A DNA stretch of 58,852 nucleotides, from positions 1 through 58,852 of the forward strand of contig JBKJZO010000040.1 of assembly GCA_046715235.1 (NCBI GenBank), in the 5' to 3' direction. Within the stretch, counting starts at the first letter, position 1; the number at the start of each line of letters is the position of its first letter. Source of the stretch: JBKJZO01 sp046715235. Lineage in GTDB: Bacteria; Actinomycetota; Actinomycetes; BP-191. Of this stretch, positions 31,586 to 40,044 are shown piece by piece. Under the pieces are notes generated by a model. The model made no database searches. It was not told where the DNA came from and saw only the letters and a list, made by a program, of their open reading frames with translations. Made by a program: the position numbers and the translations under genes.

Positions 31586-32716
31586 TCAGACCGCCTGCAG
31601 TTCCGGCTCCGGGAGTTGCAACTGTCCGGTGCCGGGGTCGTGCTCGGCCGGTAGATAGAGCCGCTGCACCGCGCTGAAGATCGCTTCCGCGACGGTGTGC
31701 CGGAATGCCGGGTCGGCCAGGCGTGACGCGTCGCGGGCGTTGGTCATATAGCCGATCTCGACGCGGACCGCGGGCATGCGCGTCAGGCGCAGGATGTCCC
31801 ACGTCTTGTACTGCGTGCGGCCGTCGAGCAGGTCGGTCCGCTCGACGAGCTCGCGCTGCACGAGTTCGGCCAGCCGCTCGCCGACTGCGGAACCGCGGTC
31901 ACGGCCGATGCCGAAGTAGTAGGTCGCAACGCCATTGGCGGCAGGGGTTTGCGGCGCGCCGTCGCAGTGCAGTGAGATCAGCAGGTCGGCCTCGGCCGCG
32001 TTGGCGAACTCGGCGCGCTCGCGCTCACTGAAAATGCCGTCGGGGCTGCGGGTCAGGAACGGCTGCGCGCCGGCGGCCATCAGCCAGCCCTCGAGCCGAG
32101 ACGCGATGTCGAACATCGCGGCGGATTCGGTCAGCTCGTCCGCCGTCCACCCAGCGTCGGTCCCGCCGTGTCCGGGGTCGACGATGACGACCTTGCCGGC
32201 CAGCCGGTTGCCCGCGCGGTGCAACGCTTCGTGCTCGCGCATCCGCGCCGCCGCACCGCCGACGACGGTGCGCCGAAGCTGATCTATCGCCCGGGTCGTC
32301 TCGGGGCCGAGAGTGCCGTCGGGGGGTACGCCGAAGTTGCGCTGGAAGTCCCGCAACGCGTTCGCCGTACGCGCACCGAAGATGCCGTCGACGCGGCCGG
32401 CGTCGAAGCCCAACTCGAGCAGCCGGGTTTGCAGCGCCGTTACGTAGTCGCCGACGAACGGGTGGCTGACGTAGTGGTAGAGCATGCGATCGCCCAGGCG
32501 CCAGCGTGCCTCGTCGAGAGCGTGGTAGGTCTGCTCGCCCACCACGCCGTCGATCATCAGTCCACGTTGCTGCTGGAAGTGGCGGACCGCGCTGTCGCAC
32601 TTGTCGTCGAACAGATCGGGATCGTCGCCGCCGACCGGCAGCAGCCCGAGTACGCCGAGCTTGCTGCGGATGTCGGCGACGACTGGTCCCCGGTCACCAC
32701 GACGGACGAGCTGCAT
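31586..32716 (-). CDS. cwlM: CwlM-type N-acetylmuramoyl-L-alanine amidase with PG-binding repeats
   Basis: 376 residues. Two N-terminal peptidoglycan-binding-1 repeats (about 5-65 and 85-150, with VRHFQQQRGLMIDGVVGEQT and LRDFQRNFGVPPDGTLGPET) precede an Amidase_3 domain (about 175-365). The domain has the expected zinc and catalytic residues: His in DPGHGG, Glu in TESAAM, His in SLHCDG and Glu in VEIGYMTN. In mycobacteria CwlM is largely cytoplasmic and activates MurA; whether this one is catalytic is open. No signal peptide is seen, so it is probably cytoplasmic. It lies downstream of trxA on the same strand. Confidence 0.92.
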   Translation of the reverse strand: MQLVRRGDRGPVVADIRSKLGVLGLLPVGGDDPDLFDDKCDSAVRHFQQQRGLMIDGVVGEQTYHALDEARWRLGDRMLYHYVSHPFVGDYVTALQTRLLELGFDAGRVDGIFGARTANALRDFQRNFGVPPDGTLGPETTRAIDQLRRTVVGGAAARMREHEALHRAGNRLAGKVVIVDPGHGGTDAGWTADELTESAAMFDIASRLEGWLMAAGAQPFLTRSPDGIFSERERAEFANAAEADLLISLHCDGAPQTPAANGVATYYFGIGRDRGSAVGERLAELVQRELVERTDLLDGRTQYKTWDILRLTRMPAVRVEIGYMTNARDASRLADPAFRHTVAEAIFSAVQRLYLPAEHDPGTGQLQLPEPELQAV

Positions 32717-32817
32717 AGGCGGCGCTACTCCGGTCGGCAGGTGTCAGGGCGGCAAGATGTCAGAGGCGGGCTAAGCCTGCCTGCGTCCGCCCCGCAGGAG
32801 CGGTCATCGTACCTGCG

Positions 32818-33144
32818 CTAGAGGTAGCCCTCCAGATCGCGCAGCAGCGCGCTCTTGGGCTTGGCGCCGATGATGCTCTTGTCGATCTTGCCGTTGACGA
32901 AGACCGCCATCGTCGGGATCGACATGATCTGGTACTGCCGCGAGACCTGCGGGTTCTCGTCGATGTTGAGCTTGACGACCCTGATCTTCTCGGAGTTTTC
33001 GGCGGCGATCTCCTCGAGGACGGGCGCCACCATCTTGCACGGACCGCACCACTCGGCCCAGAAATCGACGATCACGGGGCGGTCGCTGTTGAGGACCTCC
33101 TCGGCGAAAGTGGCATCGGTCACGCTCGCGGTCGCGGCTCCCAC
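32818..33144 (-). CDS. trxA: Thioredoxin
   Basis: 108 residues, full length. The thioredoxin fold has WCGPCK (about 32-37) as the redox-active site and the cis-Pro loop IPTMAVF (about 75-81). It reduces protein disulfides with electrons from TrxB. On its strand it follows trxB across a short segment that holds an opposite-strand gene, and it precedes cwlM. Confidence 0.95.
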   Translation of the reverse strand: MGAATASVTDATFAEEVLNSDRPVIVDFWAEWCGPCKMVAPVLEEIAAENSEKIRVVKLNIDENPQVSRQYQIMSIPTMAVFVNGKIDKSIIGAKPKSALLRDLEGYL

Positions 33145-33243
33145 GGGGTCTTCCTCCTGTCGCCGACGGCACTGCCGTCAGGGTGCTGGTTGCTTGGGCA
33201 ACGCGGGTAGGGCTCGGCGGATTCCCGCCCGTACACTTCGGCC

Positions 33244-33585
33244 ATGGGTCGAGTCGGTCGCTACACGTTATCGATAATGGTGTGGGTCTCCGCGTTCGCC
33301 GCCTGGTCGGGCATGGTCGGTCTTGTGGTTGGGGCCCTCGCCGACTCAGGACCCTCGGCGAGCGTCGCCTCGGGCGTAAGCGCGCTGATGTACGTCGTCC
33401 TGTCGGCAGTCCCGACTGTGGTCGCCTTGTGGTTCAACGACTGGGCGCGCGACGGCTTTCCGAGTGCGGCTGATCGGCGCAAGGGCGACTACCACCGTGC
33501 TGACTCTTCCTTGCGCAACCTACCCGCGGGTGCCCGCGAGCACCCCGTTGCAGCGTCGACTCAGCCGCCGAGTGAGGCAAGGTAG
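33244..33585 (+). CDS. Hypothetical two-helix membrane protein
   Basis: 113 residues with two likely TM helices (about 9-30 and 43-65) and a basic, Ser/Pro-rich C-terminus. No family is recognised. It lies on the strand opposite to trxA and trxB, and its end overlaps the end of trxB by 25 bases. ATG 33244 has no strong ribosome site. The hydrophobic pattern, complete frame and lack of competing gene support it, but it could be a chance frame. Confidence 0.5.
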   Translation: MGRVGRYTLSIMVWVSAFAAWSGMVGLVVGALADSGPSASVASGVSALMYVVLSAVPTVVALWFNDWARDGFPSAADRRKGDYHRADSSLRNLPAGAREHPVAASTQPPSEAR

Positions 33586-34496
33586 CGCTCGGCGTCCAGG
33601 CTTGCCGCGCAACCGGTTCCGGCTGCGGTGACCGCCTGCCGGTAGGTGTGGTCGACACAGTCGCCGCACGCGAAGACGCCGGCCAGGTTGGTGCGGGTGC
33701 TCGGGGCGTCGACGAGGATGTAGCCGGCGTCGTCGAGGTGCACCTGGCCCTTGAACAACGATGTGTTGGGATCGTGCCCGATGGCGACGAAAAGCCCGGT
33801 CACGTCGAGTTGGCGCTTGTCCCCGGTGACGGTGTCCGTGAGCTCCACGCGCTCGACCATCTTGTCGCCGGTGACGTCGGTGACCGCCGAGTTCATCGCC
33901 CAGCGGATCTTGCCGTTGGCCATGGCGCGTTCCTGCATGATCTTGCTGGCCCGCAGCTCGTCGCGTCGATGGACGACCGTGACCGAGTCGGCGAAGCGGG
34001 TGAGGAACGTCGCCTCCTCCATCGCGGAGTCGCCGCCGCCGACGACTGCGATGTCCTGATCACGGAAGAAGAAGCCATCGCACGTTGCGCACGACGAGAC
34101 CCCGTGACCGATCAGCGCTTGCTCCTGCGGCAGGCCGAGCCATCTGGCCCTCGCGCCGGTCGAGATGATGACCGACTGCGCCTCGTAAGTGTCAGCGCCG
34201 ACCATGACCCGCTTGATGTCGCCGGTCAGGTCGACCTCGGTCACATCGTCGGTAAGGAACTCGGCGCCGAACCGCTCGGCCTGCTTGCGCATGTTGTCCA
34301 TGAGCTCGGGGCCCATGATGCCGCTGGGGAAGCCGGGGTAGTTCTCGACCTCGGTGGTCAGCATCAGTTGGCCACCAGCCGCCGCGCCTTCGATGACGAA
34401 CGGCTTGAGCTGGGCCCGCGCGCTGTAAAGAGCAGCGGTCAGACCGGCCGGCCCAGAGCCGATGATGATGACCTCGTGAAGCTTTTCGCTGTCCAA
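33561..34496 (-). CDS. trxB: Thioredoxin reductase
   Basis: 311 residues, the low-molecular-weight flavoprotein that reduces thioredoxin with NADPH. The FAD motif is IIGSGPAGLTAALYSARA (about 11-28), the redox disulfide is CATC in SCATCDG (about 137-143), the NADPH motif is VVGGGDSAMEEATFLT, and the second flavin motif is GVFACGDCVD. Together with trxA and the sigM/anti-sigma pair it forms a redox-stress group. Confidence 0.96.
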   Translation of the reverse strand: MDSEKLHEVIIIGSGPAGLTAALYSARAQLKPFVIEGAAAGGQLMLTTEVENYPGFPSGIMGPELMDNMRKQAERFGAEFLTDDVTEVDLTGDIKRVMVGADTYEAQSVIISTGARARWLGLPQEQALIGHGVSSCATCDGFFFRDQDIAVVGGGDSAMEEATFLTRFADSVTVVHRRDELRASKIMQERAMANGKIRWAMNSAVTDVTGDKMVERVELTDTVTGDKRQLDVTGLFVAIGHDPNTSLFKGQVHLDDAGYILVDAPSTRTNLAGVFACGDCVDHTYRQAVTAAGTGCAASLDAERYLASLGG

Positions 34497-34590
34497 ACCC
34501 GGGGGCCTTTCCTATGCGTGCCGCGTAGTCGTTGCGCGATCGATAACGGATCGTAGCGGCCGCGGATTCCTCTTGCGCCGGCGGGGTTTC

Positions 34591-35553
34591 TCAGCCGATC
34601 GGCACTACCTCGAGGCGCAGGAAGTTGGCGTCTGATGTTTGCCCGCATTTGGGTCCGACGATGTTGACGCTTACGAACTCCGGCTGCCGGTGCGGCAGCA
34701 CGATCGCCAGCGCCGGCTGGCCGTCGTATTCGGCGAAGTCGAGTGCCAGGGGTACCGTCTCGCCGCCGGTGACCGCGACGATGCATGCAGCCAGACGCGT
34801 TTCGTCGGCCTGCAGGGCCGCCAGCTCCTGCTGCGCCTCGCGTTTGTCCGCGGTGGCCAACTCCGGCGGAGCGGCACTCGACTTGGCCGCGGAAGAAGAA
34901 CCGGCAAAGTTCTGCGAGTCCTGTGCCGCAGGGGCTGATTCGGTCGCGGCAGCCATCGCCTCGGTCGACGGGGCTGCCGCTGCAGCCTGCGGCGCGCGGT
35001 TGGGCGCGATTCCTTGCTGCGCAACGTAGGCCTGCAGTTGCCCGCGGATTGTCGAGGCGCTGTAGTTGGTGCCGCTGCTGGTCATGCGAGGTCCCGGCGC
35101 GGACGCAGTCGCGAGCCCTGTTGCCGACGTGGCGGCGCGGTCCTTGTCGGAGCCGCCGCCTTTGATGGAGGCCAGGCCGACCGCCGCCACCAGCGCGACC
35201 ACCGCGGCGGCGGCCGCCCCGGTCGCCCAGCCGGCACCGCCGCGACGAGTGCGAGCAGGCAGGACCGTCGTCGCCCTCGACGGCTCGGACAGCGCTGACA
35301 GCGCGTGGTCGAGACGCTGCGCGACGTCGGCCGGCATCGTCACTGGCCCGAGTGAGGCGAGCGCCTCGGAGGTGCCTTCGAGGGCGGCGATGTCGGCATT
35401 GCATTCCGCACACCCGGCGAGGTGATCCGCCACCCGCTCCCGGTCACCCGCGCGAAGATCACCGTCGGCGTACGCCGCCAGCTCGTCGATCTCCGGGTGC
35501 CGCGAATCGCCGGTCCCTGTGGGCCGGTCCGCGGGTGGTGTCTGGTCGGTCAT
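34591..35553 (-). CDS. Anti-sigma factor for SigM (zinc-finger, membrane-anchored)
   Basis: 320 residues. The N-terminal zinc-associated anti-sigma motif is present: HPEIDELAAYADGDL, then DHLAGCAEC (HxxxCxxC). A TM helix (about 98-118, GGAGWATGAAAAAVVALVAA) is followed by an Ala/Ser-rich extracytoplasmic region with an RETREAQ-like helix and a C-terminal beta domain. It should hold SigM at the membrane until a signal releases it. It lies 29 bases downstream of the sigM-like gene, as expected for a cognate pair (M. tuberculosis Rv3912-SigM). Confidence 0.85.
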   Translation of the reverse strand: MTDQTPPADRPTGTGDSRHPEIDELAAYADGDLRAGDRERVADHLAGCAECNADIAALEGTSEALASLGPVTMPADVAQRLDHALSALSEPSRATTVLPARTRRGGAGWATGAAAAAVVALVAAVGLASIKGGGSDKDRAATSATGLATASAPGPRMTSSGTNYSASTIRGQLQAYVAQQGIAPNRAPQAAAAAPSTEAMAAATESAPAAQDSQNFAGSSSAAKSSAAPPELATADKREAQQELAALQADETRLAACIVAVTGGETVPLALDFAEYDGQPALAIVLPHRQPEFVSVNIVGPKCGQTSDANFLRLEVVPIG

Positions 35554-35582
35554 TCCTCAGCTTCTGTCTGCAGGGGTTGCTA

Positions 35583-36203
35583 TTAGTTGGATGGTTGGGG
35601 CGTGCTGGTGGTTCCCGGATCCGCGTGATCGTTCCGTAATCGTTCGGGGCGAAGGTGCCCGAGCAGTACGGCGAGCTGCGCCCGACCGCGGTGGCAGCGG
35701 CTCTTGATCGTGCCCGCGGGCACGCCCAGCACGGCGGCTGCCTCGTTGACGCTCATGCCCTGCAGGTCGACGAGGACGATCGCGAGCCTCTGGTCGTCGC
35801 TCAGCCTGGCCAGCGCGTCGGACACTTCGACCGCGGTCTCACGATCGGCGATCTCATCGCGGGGTTCGGCGATAGCGGCTAGGGCGGCATCGTCGTACGG
35901 CACGACGGCCCGCACCCGCTGCCGCCGGAGGCGGTCCAGGCAGGCGTTGACGACTATTCGGTGCAACCACGTCGAGAACTGCGCGTCGCCACGGAACCGC
36001 TCGGCCTGCTTGAACGCCGAGATGAACGCGTCCTGTACGGCGTCCTCGGCTTCCGAGGGATCGCCCAGCGTGCGCAGCGCAACCGCCCACGCGCGGTCGC
36101 GGTGGCGGGCGACGAGGACACCGAACGCTGCCGGGTCACCAGCGACGTGCTGGCGGAGCAGGCTCGCGTCTTCAGTGAGCTCCTGCTCGTCGCGCGTATC
36201 CAC
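35583..36203 (-). CDS. sigM: ECF sigma factor, SigM type
   Basis: 206 residues. Region 2 (about 20-95) has FGVLVARHRDRAWAVALRTL and STWLHRIVVNACLDRLRR. Region 4 (about 125-180) has LSDDQRLAIVLVDLQGMSVNEAAAVLGVPAGTIKSR, the -35 helix-turn-helix. It lacks regions 1 and 3, as usual for ECF sigmas. The adjacent downstream gene encodes its probable anti-sigma factor. The upstream gene, on the same strand, is the pseudokinase. Stress regulation is inferred from the neighbours. Confidence 0.93.
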   Translation of the reverse strand: MDTRDEQELTEDASLLRQHVAGDPAAFGVLVARHRDRAWAVALRTLGDPSEAEDAVQDAFISAFKQAERFRGDAQFSTWLHRIVVNACLDRLRRQRVRAVVPYDDAALAAIAEPRDEIADRETAVEVSDALARLSDDQRLAIVLVDLQGMSVNEAAAVLGVPAGTIKSRCHRGRAQLAVLLGHLRPERLRNDHADPGTTSTPQPSN

Positions 36204-36240
36204 TCGATGTGTGCCTTCCCGGTGCCGTGGTGGGCCGAGC

Positions 36241-37707
36241 CTAGCGCGGCATTTCGCCGGTGAAGGCGACCTCCGACAGGACCGCCCTGAACCCGCCGGA
36301 CACTGCCGGTAGCTGGGTGACCCACACCAGCCAGTAGCGCGCCCGCGTCGCCGACGACGGCTTCAGCTGCATATCGCCGGTGCCCGTGGCGGACGCGACG
36401 AGGGTGTAGGCATCGGCCGCTGCGCCCCGGGCATCGGAGGCGCGCAGTTCGAGCGCGGTGTTGCCCCCGGCGACCCGCACGCCGACGTCGGTGACGGTGA
36501 CCGGCTCGCCCAGATCGAAGACCAGACCGACGCCCGGCTTCAAAGCGCCGAAAGCCGCGGTCCGGTAGCGGTCGGTGTCCCAGGACGTCTCCGGCTTGCC
36601 GTCGAAGGCGAGCGGCACGTCCTTGCTGTTTTCGGTGGTGGGCCGGCCCTGCGGATCGAAGTCCTGCGCTGCGGCTATCCGCAGCCGGCCGATCGTCGCC
36701 GCGCTCGCCGTCTCGGACGTCGACCCGCCGGGATCACGTCCGATCGCGGGGAGCCGGCCGCCGCCTGCGACAACGGCGCCGATGACGATCGCGACGACAA
36801 CGACGCCGAGCAGCGCGGGTACGCCGACGCGCATCCACGGTGAGCCGGCTGCGGGAGGGTGCTCGCCCTCGTCGATTGGGTCAGCCGGTGGCGGCGGCGC
36901 CGGCAGATCGCCGAGTGCGTCGACCCAGTCGCGCAGCGACGCGATCGGCCTGCCTTCCCACCCGGCGGTTCCAAGTGCGCCCATCACGATCTGGTCGAGT
37001 TCGTGGGGGACACCCGCTCGCACCTGGCCGGGCGAGAGCAACACGCCGTCCCTGCGTGGTGCCGCAGGAAGCGCGGGTTCCGCACCGTCGACGGAACGAC
37101 CGGTCAGGCACATGTAGACGAGTGCGGCCAGCGACCGGGAATCGCGTCCGTCCAACCCGGACCCCGGGGCGGACGCCGGGGCATCGTCACCGTCAGGCGC
37201 GAGGGCGCTGGCCACGCCGAAATCGGTGAGCTTGATCGCCCCGTCGCCGCAGCGCAGCACGTTGAAGCCGTCGACTTGTCCGTGCGGTATGCCGTTGTCA
37301 TGCGCGTACGTCAGCGCGTCCGCGGCCTGCATCGCCACGACCTGCGCGTGCAGCGGCGTCAGTGGACCTTGGGTCCGCACGAGCTCGGCGAGCGCCGTCC
37401 CGTCGACCCATTCGGTGACGACGTACGGCGTATCGCCTTCGACCCCGGCGTCGTAGGTGCTGGCGATTCGGGAGTGCGCGAGCCGGCTCGCTGAGGTCGC
37501 CGCAGTGGTGAACCGGCTGACCGCCTCGGCGGCGTCGATGCACCGGGGTACGGCGCCCGGCGAGTCAAGCAGCTTGACCGCGACGGGACGCGCGAGCACG
37601 TCGTCGACGGCCCGCCACAAGGTCGTGCAGGGCCCGCTGCTAACGGGTCGCTCCAGCCGGTAGCGGCCCGCGAGCGAAGTGCCGGACGCGGCGGCCTGCT
37701 CGGCCAC
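36241..37707 (-). CDS. Membrane pseudokinase with discoidin-like extracellular domain (MurJ partner)
   Basis: 488 residues from GTG 37707. A kinase-like domain (about 15-275) retains VAVKLL and DFG (LTDFGVA), but the HRD catalytic motif reads HGQVDGFNVL, so the catalytic Asp is absent: a pseudokinase. A Pro-rich linker and one TM helix (about 298-318) lead to an outside domain resembling discoidin/F5-8C (DVPLAFDGKPETSWDTD and VFDLGEPVTVTDVGVR). In M. tuberculosis the equivalent pseudokinase is fused to MurJ (MviN, Rv3910) and recruits FhaA. Here it is a separate gene beside murJ. GTG 37707 has a perfect GGAGGTGA just upstream; the frame is open to 37875. Confidence 0.85.
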   Translation of the reverse strand: MAEQAAASGTSLAGRYRLERPVSSGPCTTLWRAVDDVLARPVAVKLLDSPGAVPRCIDAAEAVSRFTTAATSASRLAHSRIASTYDAGVEGDTPYVVTEWVDGTALAELVRTQGPLTPLHAQVVAMQAADALTYAHDNGIPHGQVDGFNVLRCGDGAIKLTDFGVASALAPDGDDAPASAPGSGLDGRDSRSLAALVYMCLTGRSVDGAEPALPAAPRRDGVLLSPGQVRAGVPHELDQIVMGALGTAGWEGRPIASLRDWVDALGDLPAPPPPADPIDEGEHPPAAGSPWMRVGVPALLGVVVVAIVIGAVVAGGGRLPAIGRDPGGSTSETASAATIGRLRIAAAQDFDPQGRPTTENSKDVPLAFDGKPETSWDTDRYRTAAFGALKPGVGLVFDLGEPVTVTDVGVRVAGGNTALELRASDARGAAADAYTLVASATGTGDMQLKPSSATRARYWLVWVTQLPAVSGGFRAVLSEVAFTGEMPR

Positions 37708-37922
37708 GTCACCTCCAGCTAGATCGAGCGTCTCGCGTACGGCGCACGCGTCACCATGATGCCCGTCTTGCGGCGCAATCGCGCCCGAGTTGTGTGGCAG
37801 GCGCACCCCGAATCTGCCGAACACGTGCATCGTGTAGCCAGGCCGCACTAGTGCGGCTTCACCCCGAGGACGCATTGCTGCGCCCGTGGGACGTGCGGTG
37901 TCCGGCGATCAGCGGTTTCGGT

Positions 37923-38351
37923 TTAGTGCCTGCGCGGACTCGCGTGCGCCGACACCTTCGCCACGGCCCACTTCGCGGTCGTATCGGTGCGGTAAAGGAA
38001 CAGCGTCGTCGCCGTCTTCGTGACCGCGAGGTCGACAGCACCATCCTCGGTCACGAGGAACTCGTCAGGCAGCAGCTCGACGTTCCGCTCGATGGCGACC
38101 TTCTCGGCGGCGGCATACGCCGCTTCCCGCGTCTTGCCTGAGGCGTAACCCTCGGCGGCAGCGATCGCGGCCTGCTCGGCGATGTCTATCGAGTTGATGC
38201 GGGTAGTCACCAGGGACAGCGATTCGAACGCAACGATGCCGAGGAACACCAAGAAGACGATGACCCGGGTGAACCAGCCGAGAACGATGTCGCCTCGGTC
38301 GTTGCGGGCGCCGGCACGACGTCGTACGAACCTCAGAACCGCTGCCGCCAA
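37923..38351 (-). CDS. Hypothetical single-pass membrane protein between pseudokinase and murJ
   Basis: 142 residues. A basic N-terminus (RFVRRRAGAR), one TM helix (about 28-48, VIVFLVFLGIVAFESLSLV) and an outside alpha-rich region (IDIAEQAAIAAAEGYASG) ending in a small beta domain with AVDLAVTKTATTLF. TTG 38351 is the annotated start; AGGTAGG lies 5 bases upstream. It occupies the gap between murJ and the pseudokinase on the same strand, so it may belong to that complex. The order of TM and helical repeat resembles TadE-like or pseudopilin-type anchors, but no family is certain. Confidence 0.65.
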   Translation of the reverse strand: MAAAVLRFVRRRAGARNDRGDIVLGWFTRVIVFLVFLGIVAFESLSLVTTRINSIDIAEQAAIAAAEGYASGKTREAAYAAAEKVAIERNVELLPDEFLVTEDGAVDLAVTKTATTLFLYRTDTTAKWAVAKVSAHASPRRH

Positions 38352-38413
38352 CTCCGCCTACCTTCATCGGGAACGCAATTGGAGGATCGGCTGAGCGGGC
38401 ATCGGCCTTGAAT

Positions 38414-38435
38414 CGCTGGGCCGATCGGCCCAGCG
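38414..38435 (-). terminator. Perfect palindrome after murJ
   Basis: Two 11-base half-sites, CGCTGGGCCGA and TCGGCCCAGCG, meet without a spacer and form a perfect 22-base palindrome. On the murJ strand it begins 4 bases after the stop at 38440. With no U-tract it may be a terminator/processing hairpin or a dimer-protein operator for the next gene. Confidence 0.55.
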
Positions 38436-38439
38436 CTCC

Positions 38440-40044
38440 TTACGTGGCCCGCCTGCGCAGTACAGCAACGAGGTCGGCCAGTTCGGCGACCCGCAGCCTG
38501 TTCGCGATGACAACGTAGAGAGCGCCTGCCGTCGCTACGGCGAGTACCAGGGAGACGAGGGTCGCGGTGACCGACTCGCCGAGCACCGCCCGCGACGCGA
38601 TCGCGCAGACAGCCGCGCCGGCCGCGGCGAGCAGCGAGGCTAGGGAGACACGCACCAGCGTGCGTACGACGGGCTCCCCACTCCCGGGGCCGAGCCGGCG
38701 GCGTAGCAGCACAGTGAAGACGGCAACGCCGACGACGTATGAGCTGCTGTAGCCCAGCGCGAGCCCGACCGCGCGCGAGTCGCCGTCGAGGGTCGCGAAC
38801 AGCACCAGGTCGACCGCGATCATCACCGCGTTGACGACGGCGTTGACCAGGGCCGGCGTGCGGCTGTCGTGCATCGCGTAGAACGCGCGCAACTGCAGCT
38901 GGAAGGCGCTGAAGAACGGCAGTCCGACGGCGAAGCCGGTGAGGACCCGTCCCACGAGGAGTGCGCCGCCGCGTTCGGTACGGCCGTGCTCGAACACGAC
39001 GACGGCGATGTTGCCGGCCAGCACGAACAGCGTCGCGGCAGCCGGGATCACGAAAGCCTGCGACAGGCGAAGGCCGCGCGTGAGATCGGCGCGCAGCAGA
39101 TCGAGGCGCTGGTCGACCGCGTGCCGGCTCAACCGCGGCAACAGCGCGCTGATCACAGACACGGTGATGATCGCGTGTGGCAACTGGAAGAGCTGGAACG
39201 CGTTGGCGTACGGCGTCAGGAACGTCTCGCCGTGCGCGAGCCGCACGACGACGGCGTACCCGATCTGGTTGAGCACGACGTACAGCAGCACCCAGCCGCC
39301 GAGTCGCAGCGCCTCCGCCAGCAGCGGGTGATGCCAGTCGAGTCGCGGTCTCCAGCGGAAACCCACCGCGCGCAGCGATGGAAGCAGGGCCAGCGTCATC
39401 ACCGCGACGCCGAGCGTCGTGCCGATCGCCAGAGTCAACGTCTGGGCCTGCGTCAGGCCCGCCGGGGTCAACGGCTCGGCCGACGGCAGCGTCATGAAGA
39501 CCAGCGCGGTGCCGATCACGACGATGTTGTTGAGCACCGGTGTGAACATCGGCGCGCCGAACCGGCCACGGGTGTTGAGCACGGCGCTGATCGCCGCGCC
39601 GAGACCGTAGAACAAGATCTGCGGCAGGAAATACCGCAGGAACGTCACTTCCAGGTCGCGCTGCGGACCGGCTTGGTTGTTGTAGATCGAGATGATCCAG
39701 GGAGCGGCGAGGACCCCGGCAACGGTCGCCGTACCGAGCACCACCCCCACGATCGTCAGCAACAGCTGGGCAAAACCGGTGCCCTCGTCGGCGTCGTTAC
39801 GCGCGCTCTTGACGAGCAGCGGCACGATGACACTGGTCAGGACGCCGCCGAGCAATAGTTCGTAGACGATGTTCGGTACGACGTTGGCGACGTTGTATGC
39901 GTCGGCGACCTGCGAAGGCACGCCGAGAGCCGCGGCGACGACCGCGACGCGCAGGAAGCCGGTCGCGCGCGACGCGACCGTGCCCACGGCCATCACACTG
40001 CTGGACCGGTTGAGCGCTGATTCGCCTGCTGTCGTACGGCTCAT
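38440..40044 (-). CDS. murJ: Lipid II flippase MurJ
   Basis: 534 residues, about 14 TM helices. It flips lipid II across the membrane for peptidoglycan synthesis. Visible signatures are RATGFLRVAVVAAALG near the start, VPNIVYELLLGGVLTSVIVPLL, FFSAFQLQLRAFYAMHDSRTP and a final basic tail. It is murJ without the C-terminal pseudokinase that mycobacteria have; that domain is a separate gene to its left. ATG 40044 overlaps the DUF6049 stop by four bases. Confidence 0.95.
   Translation of the reverse strand: MSRTTAGESALNRSSSVMAVGTVASRATGFLRVAVVAAALGVPSQVADAYNVANVVPNIVYELLLGGVLTSVIVPLLVKSARNDADEGTGFAQLLLTIVGVVLGTATVAGVLAAPWIISIYNNQAGPQRDLEVTFLRYFLPQILFYGLGAAISAVLNTRGRFGAPMFTPVLNNIVVIGTALVFMTLPSAEPLTPAGLTQAQTLTLAIGTTLGVAVMTLALLPSLRAVGFRWRPRLDWHHPLLAEALRLGGWVLLYVVLNQIGYAVVVRLAHGETFLTPYANAFQLFQLPHAIITVSVISALLPRLSRHAVDQRLDLLRADLTRGLRLSQAFVIPAAATLFVLAGNIAVVVFEHGRTERGGALLVGRVLTGFAVGLPFFSAFQLQLRAFYAMHDSRTPALVNAVVNAVMIAVDLVLFATLDGDSRAVGLALGYSSSYVVGVAVFTVLLRRRLGPGSGEPVVRTLVRVSLASLLAAAGAAVCAIASRAVLGESVTATLVSLVLAVATAGALYVVIANRLRVAELADLVAVLRRRAT

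Noticed and set aside
38869..39858. 329-codon forward frame opposite murJ
   Set aside because: Low-complexity Arg/Gln/His-rich product antisense to murJ.
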